Positions 38,262-47,650 of a DNA stretch of 52,099 nt are shown here, piece by piece. The position numbers and the translations under genes were made by a program. The notes under the pieces were generated by a model. That model did not search any database and was not told the DNA's origin. It worked only from the letters and a program-made list of their open reading frames with translations. Positions within the stretch are counted from its first letter, which is position 1. Every line of letters begins with the position of its first letter. This DNA comes from an uncultured Acetatifactor sp. (GTDB taxonomy: Bacteria; Bacillota; Clostridia; Lachnospirales; Lachnospiraceae), in NCBI GenBank assembly GCA_949840885.1, contig CATKYJ010000031.1:1-52099 (forward strand), given 5' to 3'.

Positions 38262-38575
38262 GAAAAACATGGTTCCTATAAAACCGGCAATATCGCTGCC
38301 GGACTTGTGCTGAATCATGCGGGACAGCATGCTCCATGAGCGGTATCAGGAACAGTGGCCTTTAATGTTTCTTACAGGAAGCAGTTTCTGCCATTGGAGA
38401 ACCACTCATGGAACAGCTCGTCGTTCACCCAAGTTCTTTTCGCCATAGCACTGGCCGAGTAGGGTCTGGCATCCCTCACCCTGCAGGGTGTCCTTTTCGA
38501 TTTTGTGGCTCTGTGACAGATAGTCCTAAACGCTTCGCGAACCATGTAATCATTAGTTCTATGATAGAAAGATTT
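38262..38575. other. Gene-poor 314-base stretch between the two deacetylase genes
   Basis: It holds a short stem (CCGGCA-7-TGCCGG near 38285-38300), a perfect CACCCTGCAGGGTG dyad near 38479, and an inverted copy of repeat unit A (38531-38553). On the minus strand a 23-codon frame beginning MAKRTWVNDELFHEW reads to a TAA near 38377; it may be the remnant of a lost gene, but I cannot name it. Confidence 0.4.
38531..38553 (-). repeat. Partial inverted copy of repeat unit A
   Basis: On the minus strand it reads TGATTACATGGTTCGCGAAG, matching the core of unit A at 23083-23128 (GATTACAAGGTTCGCGAA). Only the core is kept; the other arm is missing. Confidence 0.5.
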
Positions 38576-39277
38576 TCAGTCAAACAAAATCTCCTCCACC
38601 GTCACAAAGGTATATCCCTCCTCCAGCAGCTCGTCAATGGCTTTCAGCGCTGCCGTCACTGATGTGTCATAGTAGTCATGCATCAGAATAATGTCATTCT
38701 CTCCGGTCTTGCTGACAATCTTCTCCGTAATACGTCCCACGTTCCGGGAGCTCCAGTCCAGAGGATCCACCGTCCAGAGCACTGGGAACATATTCAGTTC
38801 TTTCTCGAAGCTTTTGTCCCAGGACCCATAGGGAGGCCGCACATACTGTACTTCCTCCCCGGTGATCTCCTTTAATATTTCGTTGGTCTTGATCAGCTCA
38901 TTCTTAAATTTTTCCCGGTTATTCTTCGTCAGCTGGATATGGCTGTATGTATGGTTGCCGATCAGATGTCCCTCTTCAAACATCCTTTCGATAATATCAG
39001 GATGTAATTCCGCATGCTCCCCCGTTACGAAAAAGGTGGCATGGATGCCGCGTTCTTTCAGCCCGTCCAAAAGCTGGGCCGTATAGCTGGGATGCGGGCC
39101 ATCGTCAAAGGTTATGGCAATCTTCTTTACATCTGCCTCCTGAAGCCTCTTCTCCTCTGCCACCCGAACGATACCGCTGTCCGTCACTACCGCCCTGCTG
39201 CGCATCCCGTAAAAACCCAGAAAAAGCATCCCTGCCACCAAATCGAACAACAGGATTGCTTTCGTTATCTTCCTCAT
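38576..39277 (-). CDS. Membrane-anchored polysaccharide deacetylase (PgdA-like)
   Basis: A 233-residue protein with an N-terminal membrane anchor (about residues 6-26) and a NodB domain. Motifs are in order: AITFDDGPHPSYTAQLLDGL (metal-binding Asp pair), GNHTYSHIQLT (H-x-x-x-H), RPPYGSWDKSFE, VLWTVDPLDWSSRN and DIILMHDYYDTS. The extracellular location and motif set suggest removal of acetyl groups from peptidoglycan or another surface glycan. A weak promoter lies upstream; no close partner gene. Confidence 0.9.
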   Translation of the reverse strand: MRKITKAILLFDLVAGMLFLGFYGMRSRAVVTDSGIVRVAEEKRLQEADVKKIAITFDDGPHPSYTAQLLDGLKERGIHATFFVTGEHAELHPDIIERMFEEGHLIGNHTYSHIQLTKNNREKFKNELIKTNEILKEITGEEVQYVRPPYGSWDKSFEKELNMFPVLWTVDPLDWSSRNVGRITEKIVSKTGENDIILMHDYYDTSVTAALKAIDELLEEGYTFVTVEEILFD

Positions 39278-39324
39278 ATGAGACCTCTGCCATTGTCATC
39301 CGCTTACTGTAGTATATGCTTTTA

Positions 39325-39354
39325 AAAATACTTCCATTCGCCAAAGACAGTCAA
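39325..39354 (-). promoter_or_regulatory. Candidate promoter of the PgdA-like gene
   Basis: Minus strand TTGACT (39349-39354), 18-base spacer, TATTTT (39325-39330). A second -10-like TATACT lies a little downstream. Confidence 0.4.
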
Positions 39355-39411
39355 CTGTTTTCCGCAGGCTATCATTCGAGTAGGCAAACTCATTTCTCCA
39401 CTACTCGCCAC

Positions 39412-39458
39412 GCGGCCCGCATGCCGCCTCTATGGCAGATTTCCATATGCGGGCCTGC
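39412..39458. repeat. Intergenic palindrome
   Basis: GGCCCGCAT (39414-39422) pairs perfectly with ATGCGGGCC (39447-39455); inside it ATGG and CCAT form a small inner stem. No T-run. It lies just downstream of the terminator of the iron alcohol dehydrogenase gene. Confidence 0.5.
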
Positions 39459-39460
39459 GC

Positions 39461-39502
39461 ATAAAAAAGTCCTGACGCACTATACTGACGCGGCAGGACT
39501 TT
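39461..39502 (-). terminator. Terminator of the iron alcohol dehydrogenase gene
   Basis: AAAGTCCTGACGC (39467-39479) faces GCGGCAGGACTTT (39490-39502) with one mismatch. On the minus strand it ends in TTTTTTA. It is 20 bases after the stop, and so marks the end of the long inositol gene run. Confidence 0.8.
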
Positions 39503-39521
39503 CTCAGGCTTTTTCAATGTA

Positions 39522-40715
39522 TTAGCTCAACAGCGATTTATACATTACAGCAATGTCTTCTGCATTAAGCTCCTTTCGGGTGTTGGCCGGGGAGCCGGAG
39601 GCTAAGGCGTCCTGGGTCATCTTGGGAATCTTCTCCAGAAATTCCTCCCTGTCTATCCCGAATTCCTCAGGCGTAGGAATATGGCAGAAACTGCACAGTT
39701 CCCTGCAGGCCCGGATAAACTTTTCCGCTGCCTCCAGGTCCGTATCCTCCGCGCCGGCCGCTCCCACAGCCTTTCCCAGTTCCGCGAAACGGTCCGCTGC
39801 CTCTCTGTATACATATGCAAAACAGGTCGGCAGCAGCATGGCATTGCTGACACCATGGGGCACATGGAACAGAGCTCCAATGGGACGGCTCATGCCGTGG
39901 ATCACCGTGACGGAAGCGTTGTTGAACGCAATGCCCGCTTCCAGCGCCGCCAGACTCATCTGCATCCTGGCTTCTGCAACGGATATCCCGTCCTCCCGAC
40001 TATCCGGTTCTTTCCCCTGGGCAGCAGCGGTATAACAGACTGGCAGATATTTGAAAATCCGCTTCACCGCGCTGACCGCCAGGGTATCCGTCATGGGCTG
40101 GGCCTTTCTGGAGGTATAGCTTTCCGCCGCATGGCAGAGAGCGTCCAGCCCCGTGGCGGCCGTGATGGCAGCGGGCGCCGTCATGGTAAATCTGGGATCA
40201 ACCACTGCGATATCCGGCATCAGATTCCTGCCCTTTAGCAGCATCTTGATGTCCGCCTCTGTATTGGTGATAATGGTGAACTGGGTGGCCTCTGAACCGG
40301 TTCCGCTGGTAGTAGGAACGGCCGTCATAGGCGGCAGAGCGCCTGTGATTTCCTTTCCGTACCAGTCATTGATGGACCCGCCCTTTACAGCCACCACGCC
40401 GATGGCTTTCATGGTGTCGATGGGGGAGCCGCCTCCTACGGCAATGAGAAAATCACATTTCTCCTGCTCCCACACTGCCATTCCGGCCTCCACCATTTTG
40501 TCCGTAGGTTCCCCGGTGACGCCCTCAAAAACAGCGTAAGCTACGCCGGCTTTTGCAAGCATTTCCTGGACAGCCTCCACGTTCCCAAGCTTTACCATCA
40601 CCGGATCCGTAACGATCAGCGCCTTGCTGCCGCAGCCCGCAATGACAGGGGCGGCCTGTTCCAGCGCGCCCTCCCCATAGAATATCTGCTTTGGCATGAT
40701 AAACTGATAAGACAT
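39522..40715 (-). CDS. Iron-containing (type III) alcohol dehydrogenase
   Basis: A 397-residue NAD(P)-dependent oxidoreductase. The cofactor site is DFLIAVGGGSPIDTMKAIG (about 85-103) and the metal region includes GLDALCHAAESYTS and TVIHGMSRPIGALFHVPHGV. The latter matches the family signature, with Arg in place of one His. It interconverts an alcohol and an aldehyde or ketone; the substrate is unknown. It follows iolG by 190 bases and precedes the terminator, so it may reduce an aldehyde produced in inositol breakdown, such as malonate semialdehyde, but that is inference. Confidence 0.88.
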   Translation of the reverse strand: MSYQFIMPKQIFYGEGALEQAAPVIAGCGSKALIVTDPVMVKLGNVEAVQEMLAKAGVAYAVFEGVTGEPTDKMVEAGMAVWEQEKCDFLIAVGGGSPIDTMKAIGVVAVKGGSINDWYGKEITGALPPMTAVPTTSGTGSEATQFTIITNTEADIKMLLKGRNLMPDIAVVDPRFTMTAPAAITAATGLDALCHAAESYTSRKAQPMTDTLAVSAVKRIFKYLPVCYTAAAQGKEPDSREDGISVAEARMQMSLAALEAGIAFNNASVTVIHGMSRPIGALFHVPHGVSNAMLLPTCFAYVYREAADRFAELGKAVGAAGAEDTDLEAAEKFIRACRELCSFCHIPTPEEFGIDREEFLEKIPKMTQDALASGSPANTRKELNAEDIAVMYKSLLS

Positions 40716-40905
40716 ATCTCTCTTCCTCCATTCTTCCGCGCATATGCACCGACTTTACCGTTTCCCAGACCGGAAAGCAGTCAATCTTCCAAGATTTCTC
40801 CATGAATGCCCACTCTGCACTCATCCGGACATTTTGCATCAGACATTTGCGCGGGTATTGCCATAGTCCAAATCGGCTTCGCTTTGCAGCGCATAGACAA
40901 AGGGC

Positions 40906-41919
40906 TTAGTCCATCTCCGACATTCTCACCGGCCTGTGCTCTTCCACGGATTTCTTCGCCGCCAGGCCGATTTTCACGGACTGCATTCCGGCGTGGATTC
41001 CCACCGGCACTTCAGTGCCGTTCTCACAGGCGTCCACGAACTGTCTCATCTCCTCCGCAAAGGATTCCATGTATCTCTCCAGGAAGAAGAACAGAGGCTT
41101 CTCTCCGGTGACGCCCTCGCTGTTGGAAATGACTACGGAAGAAAGGGTATCGTTTGCGGTGGCAGCCATTCCCTTTGAGCCGAAGAGCTCTGCCCTCTGG
41201 TCATAGCCGTAGGCAGCACGCCTGGAATTATCAATGACAGCCAGGGCGCCGTTTGCCATTTTCATGGTAATGATGGCCGTGTCCACATCTCCCTGTTCCC
41301 CGATGGCCGGATCCACCAGCACCGCAGACTGCACGTAAACCTCCTCCACATCGCTGTTGGTCAGGAAGCAGGCCATGTCAAAGTCATGGATGGTCATATC
41401 TAAAAACATGCCACCGGAAACCTTGATATATGCGGGATTGGGGGGCTCGGGATCCCTGGATGTAATCTTGAGTATATGGGCTTCCCCGATCCTGCCCTCA
41501 TCATAAGCCTTTCTCACGGCCGCGAAATTGTGGTCGAAGCGGCGGTTGAAGCCCACCTGGAACTTGCAGCCTGGATGGGCGGCCAAAGCGTCCGCCACCG
41601 CCTGGATTTTGGCCAGGGAATGGTCCACGGGCTTCTCGCAGAACACATGCTTTCCGGCCTCAATGGCCTCGATGGAAATGGACGCGTGGGTGTCCGTAGA
41701 GGAACATACCAAAACCGCGTCGATCTCGGAATCCTCCAGAATCTCCTTATAATCCTTGCAGACTTTCTGCACCCCTAAATCCCGGATAAATTTTTCCGTC
41801 TCCTCATTCATGAAAGGATCCGCCACCGCTTTCACACAGGCATTTTTCACATGGTATGTGATGGACTGCAAATGTACCTTTCCGATACGTCCTGCACCGA
41901 TAATTCCAATCTTGATCAT
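40906..41919 (-). CDS. iolG: myo-Inositol 2-dehydrogenase (Gfo/Idh/MocA family)
   Basis: A 337-residue NAD-dependent enzyme that oxidises myo-inositol to 2-keto-myo-inositol (scyllo-inosose). N-terminal Rossmann fold GIIGAGRIGKVHLQSI, catalytic EKPVDHSLAKIQAV, then GFNRRFDHNF and SGGMFLDMTIHDFDMACFL, which carries the D-x-x-x-H pair of inositol dehydrogenases. ATG 41919 (GGAGGATGAA upstream) is chosen over 41931. It lies downstream of iolE, with a small membrane-protein frame between. Its neighbours make iolG the best name, although scyllo-inositol dehydrogenases are similar. Confidence 0.9.
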   Translation of the reverse strand: MIKIGIIGAGRIGKVHLQSITYHVKNACVKAVADPFMNEETEKFIRDLGVQKVCKDYKEILEDSEIDAVLVCSSTDTHASISIEAIEAGKHVFCEKPVDHSLAKIQAVADALAAHPGCKFQVGFNRRFDHNFAAVRKAYDEGRIGEAHILKITSRDPEPPNPAYIKVSGGMFLDMTIHDFDMACFLTNSDVEEVYVQSAVLVDPAIGEQGDVDTAIITMKMANGALAVIDNSRRAAYGYDQRAELFGSKGMAATANDTLSSVVISNSEGVTGEKPLFFFLERYMESFAEEMRQFVDACENGTEVPVGIHAGMQSVKIGLAAKKSVEEHRPVRMSEMD

Positions 41920-42008
41920 TTCATCCTCCATTCCGCCCGCCTACGCGGCCGGTTATTTTATTTTTTTACTGCATTTTGCATTCGCTTTACAACTCAGCAA
42001 ACCGGAAT

Positions 42009-42152
42009 TTACTTGCTTTTCTTCTCCTTACTGCGTCTTGCCAGGGCGATGATTAGTTCCGCAATTCCCGCGCACAGCCATATGATACCCATGGCAATAT
42101 TTTCTGCAAAGAACCATAAGGGCGATGTGCATGAGCATTCCCTGTCAGTCAC
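42009..42152 (-). CDS. Small single-helix membrane protein between iolE and iolG
   Basis: A 47-codon frame, GTG 42152 to TAA, reading CSCTSPLWFFAENIAM and GIIWLCAGIAELIIALARR, then RSKEKKSK. One membrane helix and a basic tail are clear. It starts 22 bases after the iolE stop and ends 89 bases before iolG, a position where an operon gene is likely. The start codon is uncertain and no strong ribosome site is visible (GGCGGTGG only), so translation is not certain. Confidence 0.45.
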   Translation of the reverse strand: MTDRECSCTSPLWFFAENIAMGIIWLCAGIAELIIALARRSKEKKSK

Positions 42153-42173
42153 CCCGGCATCGCAGCCACCGCC

Positions 42174-43067
42174 TTACAGCCCCGCCTTTTCCGCGATATA
42201 CTTTCTGGCTTTCATAGCATATTCCAGCGGATTCGCCACCGCCGGATCCTGCTCTGCCTCCACCAGCACATAGCCCTCATAGCCCGTATCCGAAAGGACG
42301 TCAAAGATGGGAGCGAAATCCAGGCTGCCGTCCCCGGGCACTGTAAACGTTCCCAGTCTCACGCCCGCAAGGAAGCTTAAATTCTCCGCTTTCACTTTGG
42401 CCACCACTTCCGGGCGGATGTCTTTGAGATGTACATGCCTGGTTCTGGCCGCATACTTTTTCAGCACCGCCAGATAATCCTCGCCGCAGTATGCCAGATG
42501 GCCGCTGTCAAATAACAGGCCCACCAGCTCCGGATCCGTGTTTTCCATCATCCGGTCAATCTCCGCAGCCGTCTGCACCACGGTTCCCATGTGGTGATGG
42601 AATGTCAGCGCTATTCCTACGTCCTTAGCCACTTTCCCCAGTTTATTCAGGCCTGTGCACAGAAGCTCCCACTCCTCATCGTTCATCACATATTTATCCC
42701 GGAAAATGGATTTGTCCGTTCCCTGGATGGAATGTCCCTGCTCGGACACACCCACCACCTTTGCACCCATCTCTTTCAGGAAAGTGATGTGTTGGATAAA
42801 GCCTTTCTCGGTCTCTTCGTAGGGCGCCGTGGTGAGAAAGGTGGAGTACCAGGCATTGCATATCGCAATCCCCCTAAGCTCCAAAGCCTTTTTCAGCACT
42901 GCCGTGTCTTTGGGGTATTTATTGCCCACCTCACAGCCCGTAAAGCCTGCCAGGGCCATCTCGGACACGCACTGTTCAAACGTGTTCTCGGCTCCCAGGT
43001 CCGGCATGTCGTCGTTGGTCCATGCGATGGGCGCTATGCCCAGACGCACCTTTTGTCTGTCTAACAT
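42174..43067 (-). CDS. iolE: myo-Inosose-2 dehydratase
   Basis: A 297-residue TIM-barrel enzyme of the xylose isomerase-like type that dehydrates 2-keto-myo-inositol to 3D-3,5/4-trihydroxycyclohexane-1,2-dione. The opening [20 protein letters not shown] is typical of Iol[47 protein letters not shown] and [16 protein letters not shown] supply the metal-binding residues. Its ATG shares one base with the stop of iolD (TGATG), so the two are coupled. Confidence 0.95.
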   Translation of the reverse strand: MLDRQKVRLGIAPIAWTNDDMPDLGAENTFEQCVSEMALAGFTGCEVGNKYPKDTAVLKKALELRGIAICNAWYSTFLTTAPYEETEKGFIQHITFLKEMGAKVVGVSEQGHSIQGTDKSIFRDKYVMNDEEWELLCTGLNKLGKVAKDVGIALTFHHHMGTVVQTAAEIDRMMENTDPELVGLLFDSGHLAYCGEDYLAVLKKYAARTRHVHLKDIRPEVVAKVKAENLSFLAGVRLGTFTVPGDGSLDFAPIFDVLSDTGYEGYVLVEAEQDPAVANPLEYAMKARKYIAEKAGL

Positions 43068-44986
43068 CAGTATTTCCTCGCTTTCTCCAGATTTTTCTGC
43101 TTATTCTCGAATGCTTCCCGCACCTTTTCGTTGTCGGAATGTCCCGCGATACCCACATGCCACCAGGCCCCGTATCCGTCGGTCATGGTCTTGGGCAGCA
43201 CCTTGATGTCGATGAGGGTGGATACCTCCTGCTTCAGGGCATCCTCCAGGGCCGCGTCCAGCTCCTCCATACTCGTCACGTGATAGGTCTTTGCGCCGTA
43301 TCCCGCGGCACAGGCCGCAAAGTCAATGGGCATCAGGTCTCCCAGGAGTTTCCCGTCTTTGTCGCGGAAGCGGAACTCCGTGGCCAGATTGCCTATGCCG
43401 TTTGACATCTGCAGATTGTTGATGCAGCCGAAACCGCTGTTGTCAAAGAGCAGCACATTGATTTTCTGATGTTCCTGGATAGAGGTCACCAGTTCCGAGT
43501 GGAGCATCAGGTAGCTGCCGTCCCCGCACATGGCGTACACTTCCCGCCGGGGCTGCGCCAGCTTGGAGCCGAAAGCGCCTGCGATCTCATAGCCCATACA
43601 GGAATAGCCGTATTCCATATTGTAGGAATAGCGCTCGTCCGAGGTCCACATGCGCTGCAGATCTCCGGGCAGGGAGCCCGCAGCCCCCACGCAGATGGCA
43701 TCTGCCGGAATCTTCTCCCTCACTCTGGCCACCACCGCCGTCTGGGTCAGGGCGCTGCCAGTCATCTCAATGAATTCCGGAATGGTCTGCGGATTTCCGG
43801 CAGCGATCAGGGGCTTGAATCCGTCGCCGTAAGCATAGGCGGAGAGACGCTCCATCTCCCTGTCCCATCCCTCTTTCGCCGCTTTTACCTCGTCTGTGTA
43901 GCCGCTGTGGTATCCCTTTGCCCGCAGCAGTTTCCCCAGCTCCAGAATGCCAAGCTTCGCATCCCCCACCACTTTCACCGCGCCCAGCTTGTAAGCGTCA
44001 AAGCGCGAGGTATTTAGGGTGACCACCTGCGCATCCTCCCGGAACAGGGATTTGGAGCCGGTGGTAAAATCGGAAAACCGGGTGCCGATGCCCAGGATCA
44101 CATCCGCCTCTTTGGCAATGTCATTGCCGGCGCTGTTTCCCGTGACGCCCAGTCCTCCCAGATTGCAGGCATGGGAGGAGAGGCAGGCCGTCTTGCCGCT
44201 CTGGGTCTCCGCAAAGGGAATCCCGAACTCCTCGCAGAATTGCTCCAGCGCCTCTCCGGCTTCCGAATAGCGCACGCCTCCGCCGCAGATCACCAGAGGC
44301 TTCTTAGCCGCTGCCAGCGCCTCTGCCGCCTCTTCCAGCTCCTCCGCGGCAGGCACGCATCTCACTATGCGGTGCACTCTCTTGCGGAAGAATTCCTCCG
44401 GGAAATCGTAGCACTCCCCCTCCACGTTTTGGGGCAGGCAAATGCACACCGCTCCGGCCTGTGCCGTGTCCGTCAGCGCGCGCATGGCGTTGATCATGGC
44501 CGACATCAGCTGCTCCGGCCTGGCGATCCTGTCCCAGTACCGACACACCGCGCGGTAGGCGTCATTGGTGGTAATGGCCAGGGAATCCGTCTGCTCAAAC
44601 TGCTGCAGCACCGGGTCCGGCTGCCTGGTGGAGAAAGCGTCCGCCGGAAAGAGCAGCAGGGGCACATGGTTTACCGTGGCCGTAGCCGCTGCCGTGATCA
44701 TGTTCGCCGCCCCCGGTCCTATGGAGGAAGCGCAGGCTATGATCTTTCTCCTGTTATTCTGTTTGGCAAAGGCCGTGGCCGCATGGGCCATGCCCTGCTC
44801 GTTCTTTCCCTGATAGACCTTAAGTCCCCCGGGGCAGGAATCCAGCGCCTCCCCCAGTCCGCACACGATTCCGTGTCCGAATATGGTAAAAATACCCTCC
44901 ACAAATTTGGTTTCCCGCCCGTCAAAGGACACATACTGGTTATCCAGGAAACGGACCAGCGCCTGAGCGGTTGTCATAACTGCCAT
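43067..44986 (-). CDS. iolD: Trihydroxycyclohexane-1,2-dione hydrolase, thiamine diphosphate-dependent
   Basis: A 639-residue enzyme of the acetolactate-synthase fold that opens the ring of the IolE product to give 5-deoxy-glucuronate. The N-terminal domain has [19 protein letters not shown] and the conserved glutamate-containing region; [20 protein letters not shown] is the central domain. The C-terminal ThDP-binding motif runs from [20 protein letters not shown] to [14 protein letters not shown]. The usual length for IolD is about 620-650. It is the first gene after an intergenic region, behind an extended -10 promoter, and is followed directly by iolE. Confidence 0.95.
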   Translation of the reverse strand: MAVMTTAQALVRFLDNQYVSFDGRETKFVEGIFTIFGHGIVCGLGEALDSCPGGLKVYQGKNEQGMAHAATAFAKQNNRRKIIACASSIGPGAANMITAAATATVNHVPLLLFPADAFSTRQPDPVLQQFEQTDSLAITTNDAYRAVCRYWDRIARPEQLMSAMINAMRALTDTAQAGAVCICLPQNVEGECYDFPEEFFRKRVHRIVRCVPAAEELEEAAEALAAAKKPLVICGGGVRYSEAGEALEQFCEEFGIPFAETQSGKTACLSSHACNLGGLGVTGNSAGNDIAKEADVILGIGTRFSDFTTGSKSLFREDAQVVTLNTSRFDAYKLGAVKVVGDAKLGILELGKLLRAKGYHSGYTDEVKAAKEGWDREMERLSAYAYGDGFKPLIAAGNPQTIPEFIEMTGSALTQTAVVARVREKIPADAICVGAAGSLPGDLQRMWTSDERYSYNMEYGYSCMGYEIAGAFGSKLAQPRREVYAMCGDGSYLMLHSELVTSIQEHQKINVLLFDNSGFGCINNLQMSNGIGNLATEFRFRDKDGKLLGDLMPIDFAACAAGYGAKTYHVTSMEELDAALEDALKQEVSTLIDIKVLPKTMTDGYGAWWHVGIAGHSDNEKVREAFENKQKNLEKARKY

Positions 44987-45004
44987 ATTTTATCCCATCC
45001 TTTC

Positions 45005-45013
45005 TTTATAGCA
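45005..45013 (-). promoter_or_regulatory. Candidate extended -10 promoter of iolD
   Basis: The minus strand reads TGCTATAAA (TATAAA at 45005-45010). The -35 region is not clear. GGATGG lies between it and the ATG. Confidence 0.4.
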
Positions 45014-45039
45014 TTTTTACTTCATGAAATTTCTCTCTT

Positions 45040-45100
45040 TTCGGAATTGAACCGCTTCTTTTTAAGCGGCGATACCGGCAAAAAGCAAAGCGATTCCGAA
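45040..45100. other. Structured intergenic region upstream of iolD
   Basis: TTCGGAAT (45040-45047) pairs perfectly with ATTCCGAA (45093-45100) and encloses the hairpin CCGCTT-6-AAGCGG (45052-45069). It lies between the acetyltransferase stop and the iolD promoter, so it could be a weak terminator or an operator. GGAATCGCTT recurs near 46576. Confidence 0.4.
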
Positions 45101-45129
45101 CCATTTGCACCGGCAAGTCAAAATTTACG

Positions 45130-45588
45130 TCACTTAATATCGATCCAAATGCCAACATCCCTCATCACAGAATCGGAAACACTCTTATAAAAGCGCTGGG
45201 CCTCCTCATTGGCAGCAGTCAAAGCAATCAGCGTGTCGATATGTCTGTCCTTTAAGATCTGCCTCAAAGATTCCAGCAGCCGCTGCGCCACCCCGCGATG
45301 TCTGCTGCTTTTTATCACGCATATCCAATCAAGATACGCTTTTTTTGAGCCGTCAAAATGGCTTGCAATCAGGGATGCATCGATCCTGCCAATCACCGCG
45401 CCGTCCTCATATGCCAAGAGAGAAACGGAGTCGTCAAAGCTCCTGTCTTCAAAGCTTCTTTCCACAGCACTGACATAGGCTTCATCGATTTCCCACCCCC
45501 AGAACTTCTCTTCCAGGCGCAATCTTCTTTCAAAGTCCAAAACGTCGGATATTCTTTCCTTTGTATAAGTCTGTATTTCCAACTCCAT
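45130..45588 (-). CDS. GNAT-family N-acetyltransferase
   Basis: A 152-residue protein with a GNAT fold: ELEIQTYTKERISDVLDF, the central strands AYEDGAVIGRIDAS and KAYLDWICVIKSSRHRGVAQRLLESL (in part; RHRGVAQ is the acetyl-CoA loop), then ALTAANEEAQRFYKSV. ATG 45588 with GAGGG nine bases upstream is chosen; 45612 is also possible. It is placed between iolB and iolD on the same strand, where an acetyltransferase is not part of the usual pathway, so the gene may be a later insertion. Confidence 0.85.
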   Translation of the reverse strand: MELEIQTYTKERISDVLDFERRLRLEEKFWGWEIDEAYVSAVERSFEDRSFDDSVSLLAYEDGAVIGRIDASLIASHFDGSKKAYLDWICVIKSSRHRGVAQRLLESLRQILKDRHIDTLIALTAANEEAQRFYKSVSDSVMRDVGIWIDIK

Positions 45589-45660
45589 ATTACATCCCTC
45601 GTCCCGGTTCATGTGTTTCCTATTCAAATCTTTATCTGCAAACAGGTGTCCCCCCTCGGA

Positions 45661-46440
45661 TCAGGTCTGATAGTCCGAATGGTCCAGCCACTCATGGGCC
45701 GGGTCCACAATCCGGGTCTTCCGCCAGGGATCCCCCTCCAGATGCCGTATCAGCCATGCGTAGTACATCCGGTATCCCGGAGCCGCCACCTGCTGATGGG
45801 CATGCATGGGCGTAATGGCAAGGCAGCTCTGGTTCTCCACCCGGAAGCACTCTTCGCCCACAAAGCCCACCCCAAAGCCCTGAGGCTTGTCGAACTCATA
45901 ATAGTACAGCTCCGGCTGGGGATGGAAGTGGGGCGGGTAGCTGGACCAGCAGCCCGGCTTGTGGAACACCTCTCCCATGACCATATTGGAATAGGGGGCG
46001 TTCTCATAGTCAAACACGGTCAGCACCTGCCTGTGGGCAGTGCCCTCCCACTGCTCCTTTCCGAACTCCTGCAGGGTGCACATTTCCGGCGTATAGAACA
46101 CGGTGTCAAAGACGGACGGATTGCCGGTCTGCTGAATCAGCAGTCTGCTGTCCTCCAGGGCCGTGACGATCATCTCTCTTCTGCAGCAGCAGTGCAGGCA
46201 GTAGGGTTTATCCAGAAAGACGCTACGCCGCGTTCCGGTCTCTTTCTTTCCCTCAAAGGCAAAAACCACTTTCCCCGCAAGCAGCAGAATAGCAGTCTCC
46301 TTTTCCTGCTCCAAAATTCTGACTTTTTCTCCCTCTTTCAGCCTCTGCACACGCACATCCATCAGCATCTGGCTGTTTTTCCCCGTCTCCTGGCAGAGGA
46401 TTTTCTCCCCTTTTTCATTAAATTCCGGATTCTCGTACAT
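45661..46440 (-). CDS. iolB: 5-Deoxy-glucuronate isomerase
   Basis: A 259-residue double cupin that converts 5-deoxy-glucuronate to 2-deoxy-5-keto-D-gluconate. The metal site is WSSYPPHFHPQPELYYYEFD (two His, Glu) with the later His in MHAHQQVAAPG. EGTAHRQVLTVFDYENAPYS is a conserved KduI/IolB block. ATG 46440 (AAAGGAGCGGAC upstream) is chosen; the frame reaches 46572. It is preceded by iolC and followed by the acetyltransferase gene. Confidence 0.93.
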   Translation of the reverse strand: MYENPEFNEKGEKILCQETGKNSQMLMDVRVQRLKEGEKVRILEQEKETAILLLAGKVVFAFEGKKETGTRRSVFLDKPYCLHCCCRREMIVTALEDSRLLIQQTGNPSVFDTVFYTPEMCTLQEFGKEQWEGTAHRQVLTVFDYENAPYSNMVMGEVFHKPGCWSSYPPHFHPQPELYYYEFDKPQGFGVGFVGEECFRVENQSCLAITPMHAHQQVAAPGYRMYYAWLIRHLEGDPWRKTRIVDPAHEWLDHSDYQT

Positions 46441-46549
46441 GTCCGCTCCTTTCTTTCCATTCCAAAGCATTCCAAAGTCTTGTAGCCCGCTATGCTCCGC
46501 CTCATGCCGCTTCATCGGCACATACAAGCGAAATCCCGGTGCCACCCCG

Positions 46550-46596
46550 GAAGAATTGCCCGCGCAAAGCAAATAGGAATCGCTTGGGCATTCTTC
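46550..46596. other. Inverted repeat in the iolC-iolB gap
   Basis: GAAGAATTGCCC (46550-46561) faces GGGCATTCTTC (46586-46596), pairing with one bulge around a 24-base loop that contains GGAATCGCTT. It lies between iolC and iolB with no T-run; a processing site or regulatory element is possible. Confidence 0.35.
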
Positions 46597-46612
46597 TGCG
46601 TGAGTGTATTTC

Positions 46613-47623
46613 TCACACTACCATCTCGCCGTATTTCGCCTTTTCTTCCCGAATGAATTCTTCCACCTCTGAAAGCGTAGGCATGGCGGAGGAGCAGCTA
46701 TGTGCAGAAATCAGCATGGAGGCGGAAGCAGAGCCGTACTCCAAAGCCTGGGGCACGCTGCAGCCGTCTATAAGCGCTCTGATAAAGGAAGATGCGTACC
46801 CATCCCCACCGCCAAAGCCTTTCATGGCGTTGGTGGGGAACGGCTTTACCGTGTAATGGCTGCCATCGCAGGTATAGGCCGTGGAGCCCTCCTTGCCGTG
46901 CTTGATCACCACTATCTTACACCCGTACCCCTGCCAGCGCTTCGCACTCTCGCCGTCATCCCCGCAGACCCCCAGAACCCGCTCCGTCAGGTCAAATTCC
47001 TCCCGGGAGCCCAGAATCACATCGCTCTGCGCAGCCACAAGGGAATAGTACACGGATATTTCATCCTCACTCTTCCAGGTATAAGCTCTGTAGTCAATGT
47101 CAAATATCACAGGTATGTCGTTCTTCTTCGCCAGCATCATGGCTTTCAGCGCAGCCTCCCTGGAGGGGCTGGCCGCAAGCGCGGTGCCGGAAATCAAAAG
47201 AGCTTTGGTCTTCTTGATATACTCTTCGTCCACATCCTCCGGCTCCAGCATCAGATCCGCCACTCCGTCCCGATACATCAGTATCCGGCTCTCTGAGGGG
47301 CTGATGATCTCTGTAAAGGTAAGCCCTAAATTCTCCCCATTTCTGCACCTTGAGATATGGCTGGTATCAATGCCCTCTTTCTGAAAATAATGGGTCACAT
47401 AATCTCCGAACTGGTCATCGGACACCCTGGCGATAAAACCCACCTTTTTGCCCAAACGGGCCATCCCCACCGCGATATTGGCCGGGGACCCTCCCAGATA
47501 CTTATTAAAATTTGTGCTCTCCTCCAGAGGACGGTTTAAATCCACCGGATTAAAATCAATGGCCACCCTGCCCAGCAAAATCAGATCATACTCTTTTGTC
47601 TGGTCAAATGTAATGTACTGCAT
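46613..47623 (-). CDS. iolC: 5-Dehydro-2-deoxygluconokinase
   Basis: A 336-residue PfkB-fold kinase that phosphorylates 2-deoxy-5-keto-D-gluconate. FNKYLGGSPANIAVGMARLG is the substrate-side signature; MKGFGGGDGYASSFIRALID is the C-terminal PfkB signature with the catalytic aspartate (G-G-G-D rather than G-A-G-D). ATG 47623 is chosen; a TTG six bases upstream with GGAAG in front is an alternative. It lies upstream of iolB and completes the five steps from inositol to the phosphorylated acid. The aldolase that would follow (iolJ) is not in the window. Confidence 0.92.
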   Translation of the reverse strand: MQYITFDQTKEYDLILLGRVAIDFNPVDLNRPLEESTNFNKYLGGSPANIAVGMARLGKKVGFIARVSDDQFGDYVTHYFQKEGIDTSHISRCRNGENLGLTFTEIISPSESRILMYRDGVADLMLEPEDVDEEYIKKTKALLISGTALAASPSREAALKAMMLAKKNDIPVIFDIDYRAYTWKSEDEISVYYSLVAAQSDVILGSREEFDLTERVLGVCGDDGESAKRWQGYGCKIVVIKHGKEGSTAYTCDGSHYTVKPFPTNAMKGFGGGDGYASSFIRALIDGCSVPQALEYGSASASMLISAHSCSSAMPTLSEVEEFIREEKAKYGEMVV

Positions 47624-47650
47624 GCTCAAACCACTTCCTTTCCCTCCGCT

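Noticed and set aside
38377..38450. 23-codon minus-strand frame starting MAKRTWVNDELFHEW
   Set aside because: Too short and without ribosome site to call a gene; kept as part of the description of the gap.
40716..40905. Possible small gene between iolG and the iron alcohol dehydrogenase
   Set aside because: No frame with a start signal or recognisable content; treated as an intergenic spacer.
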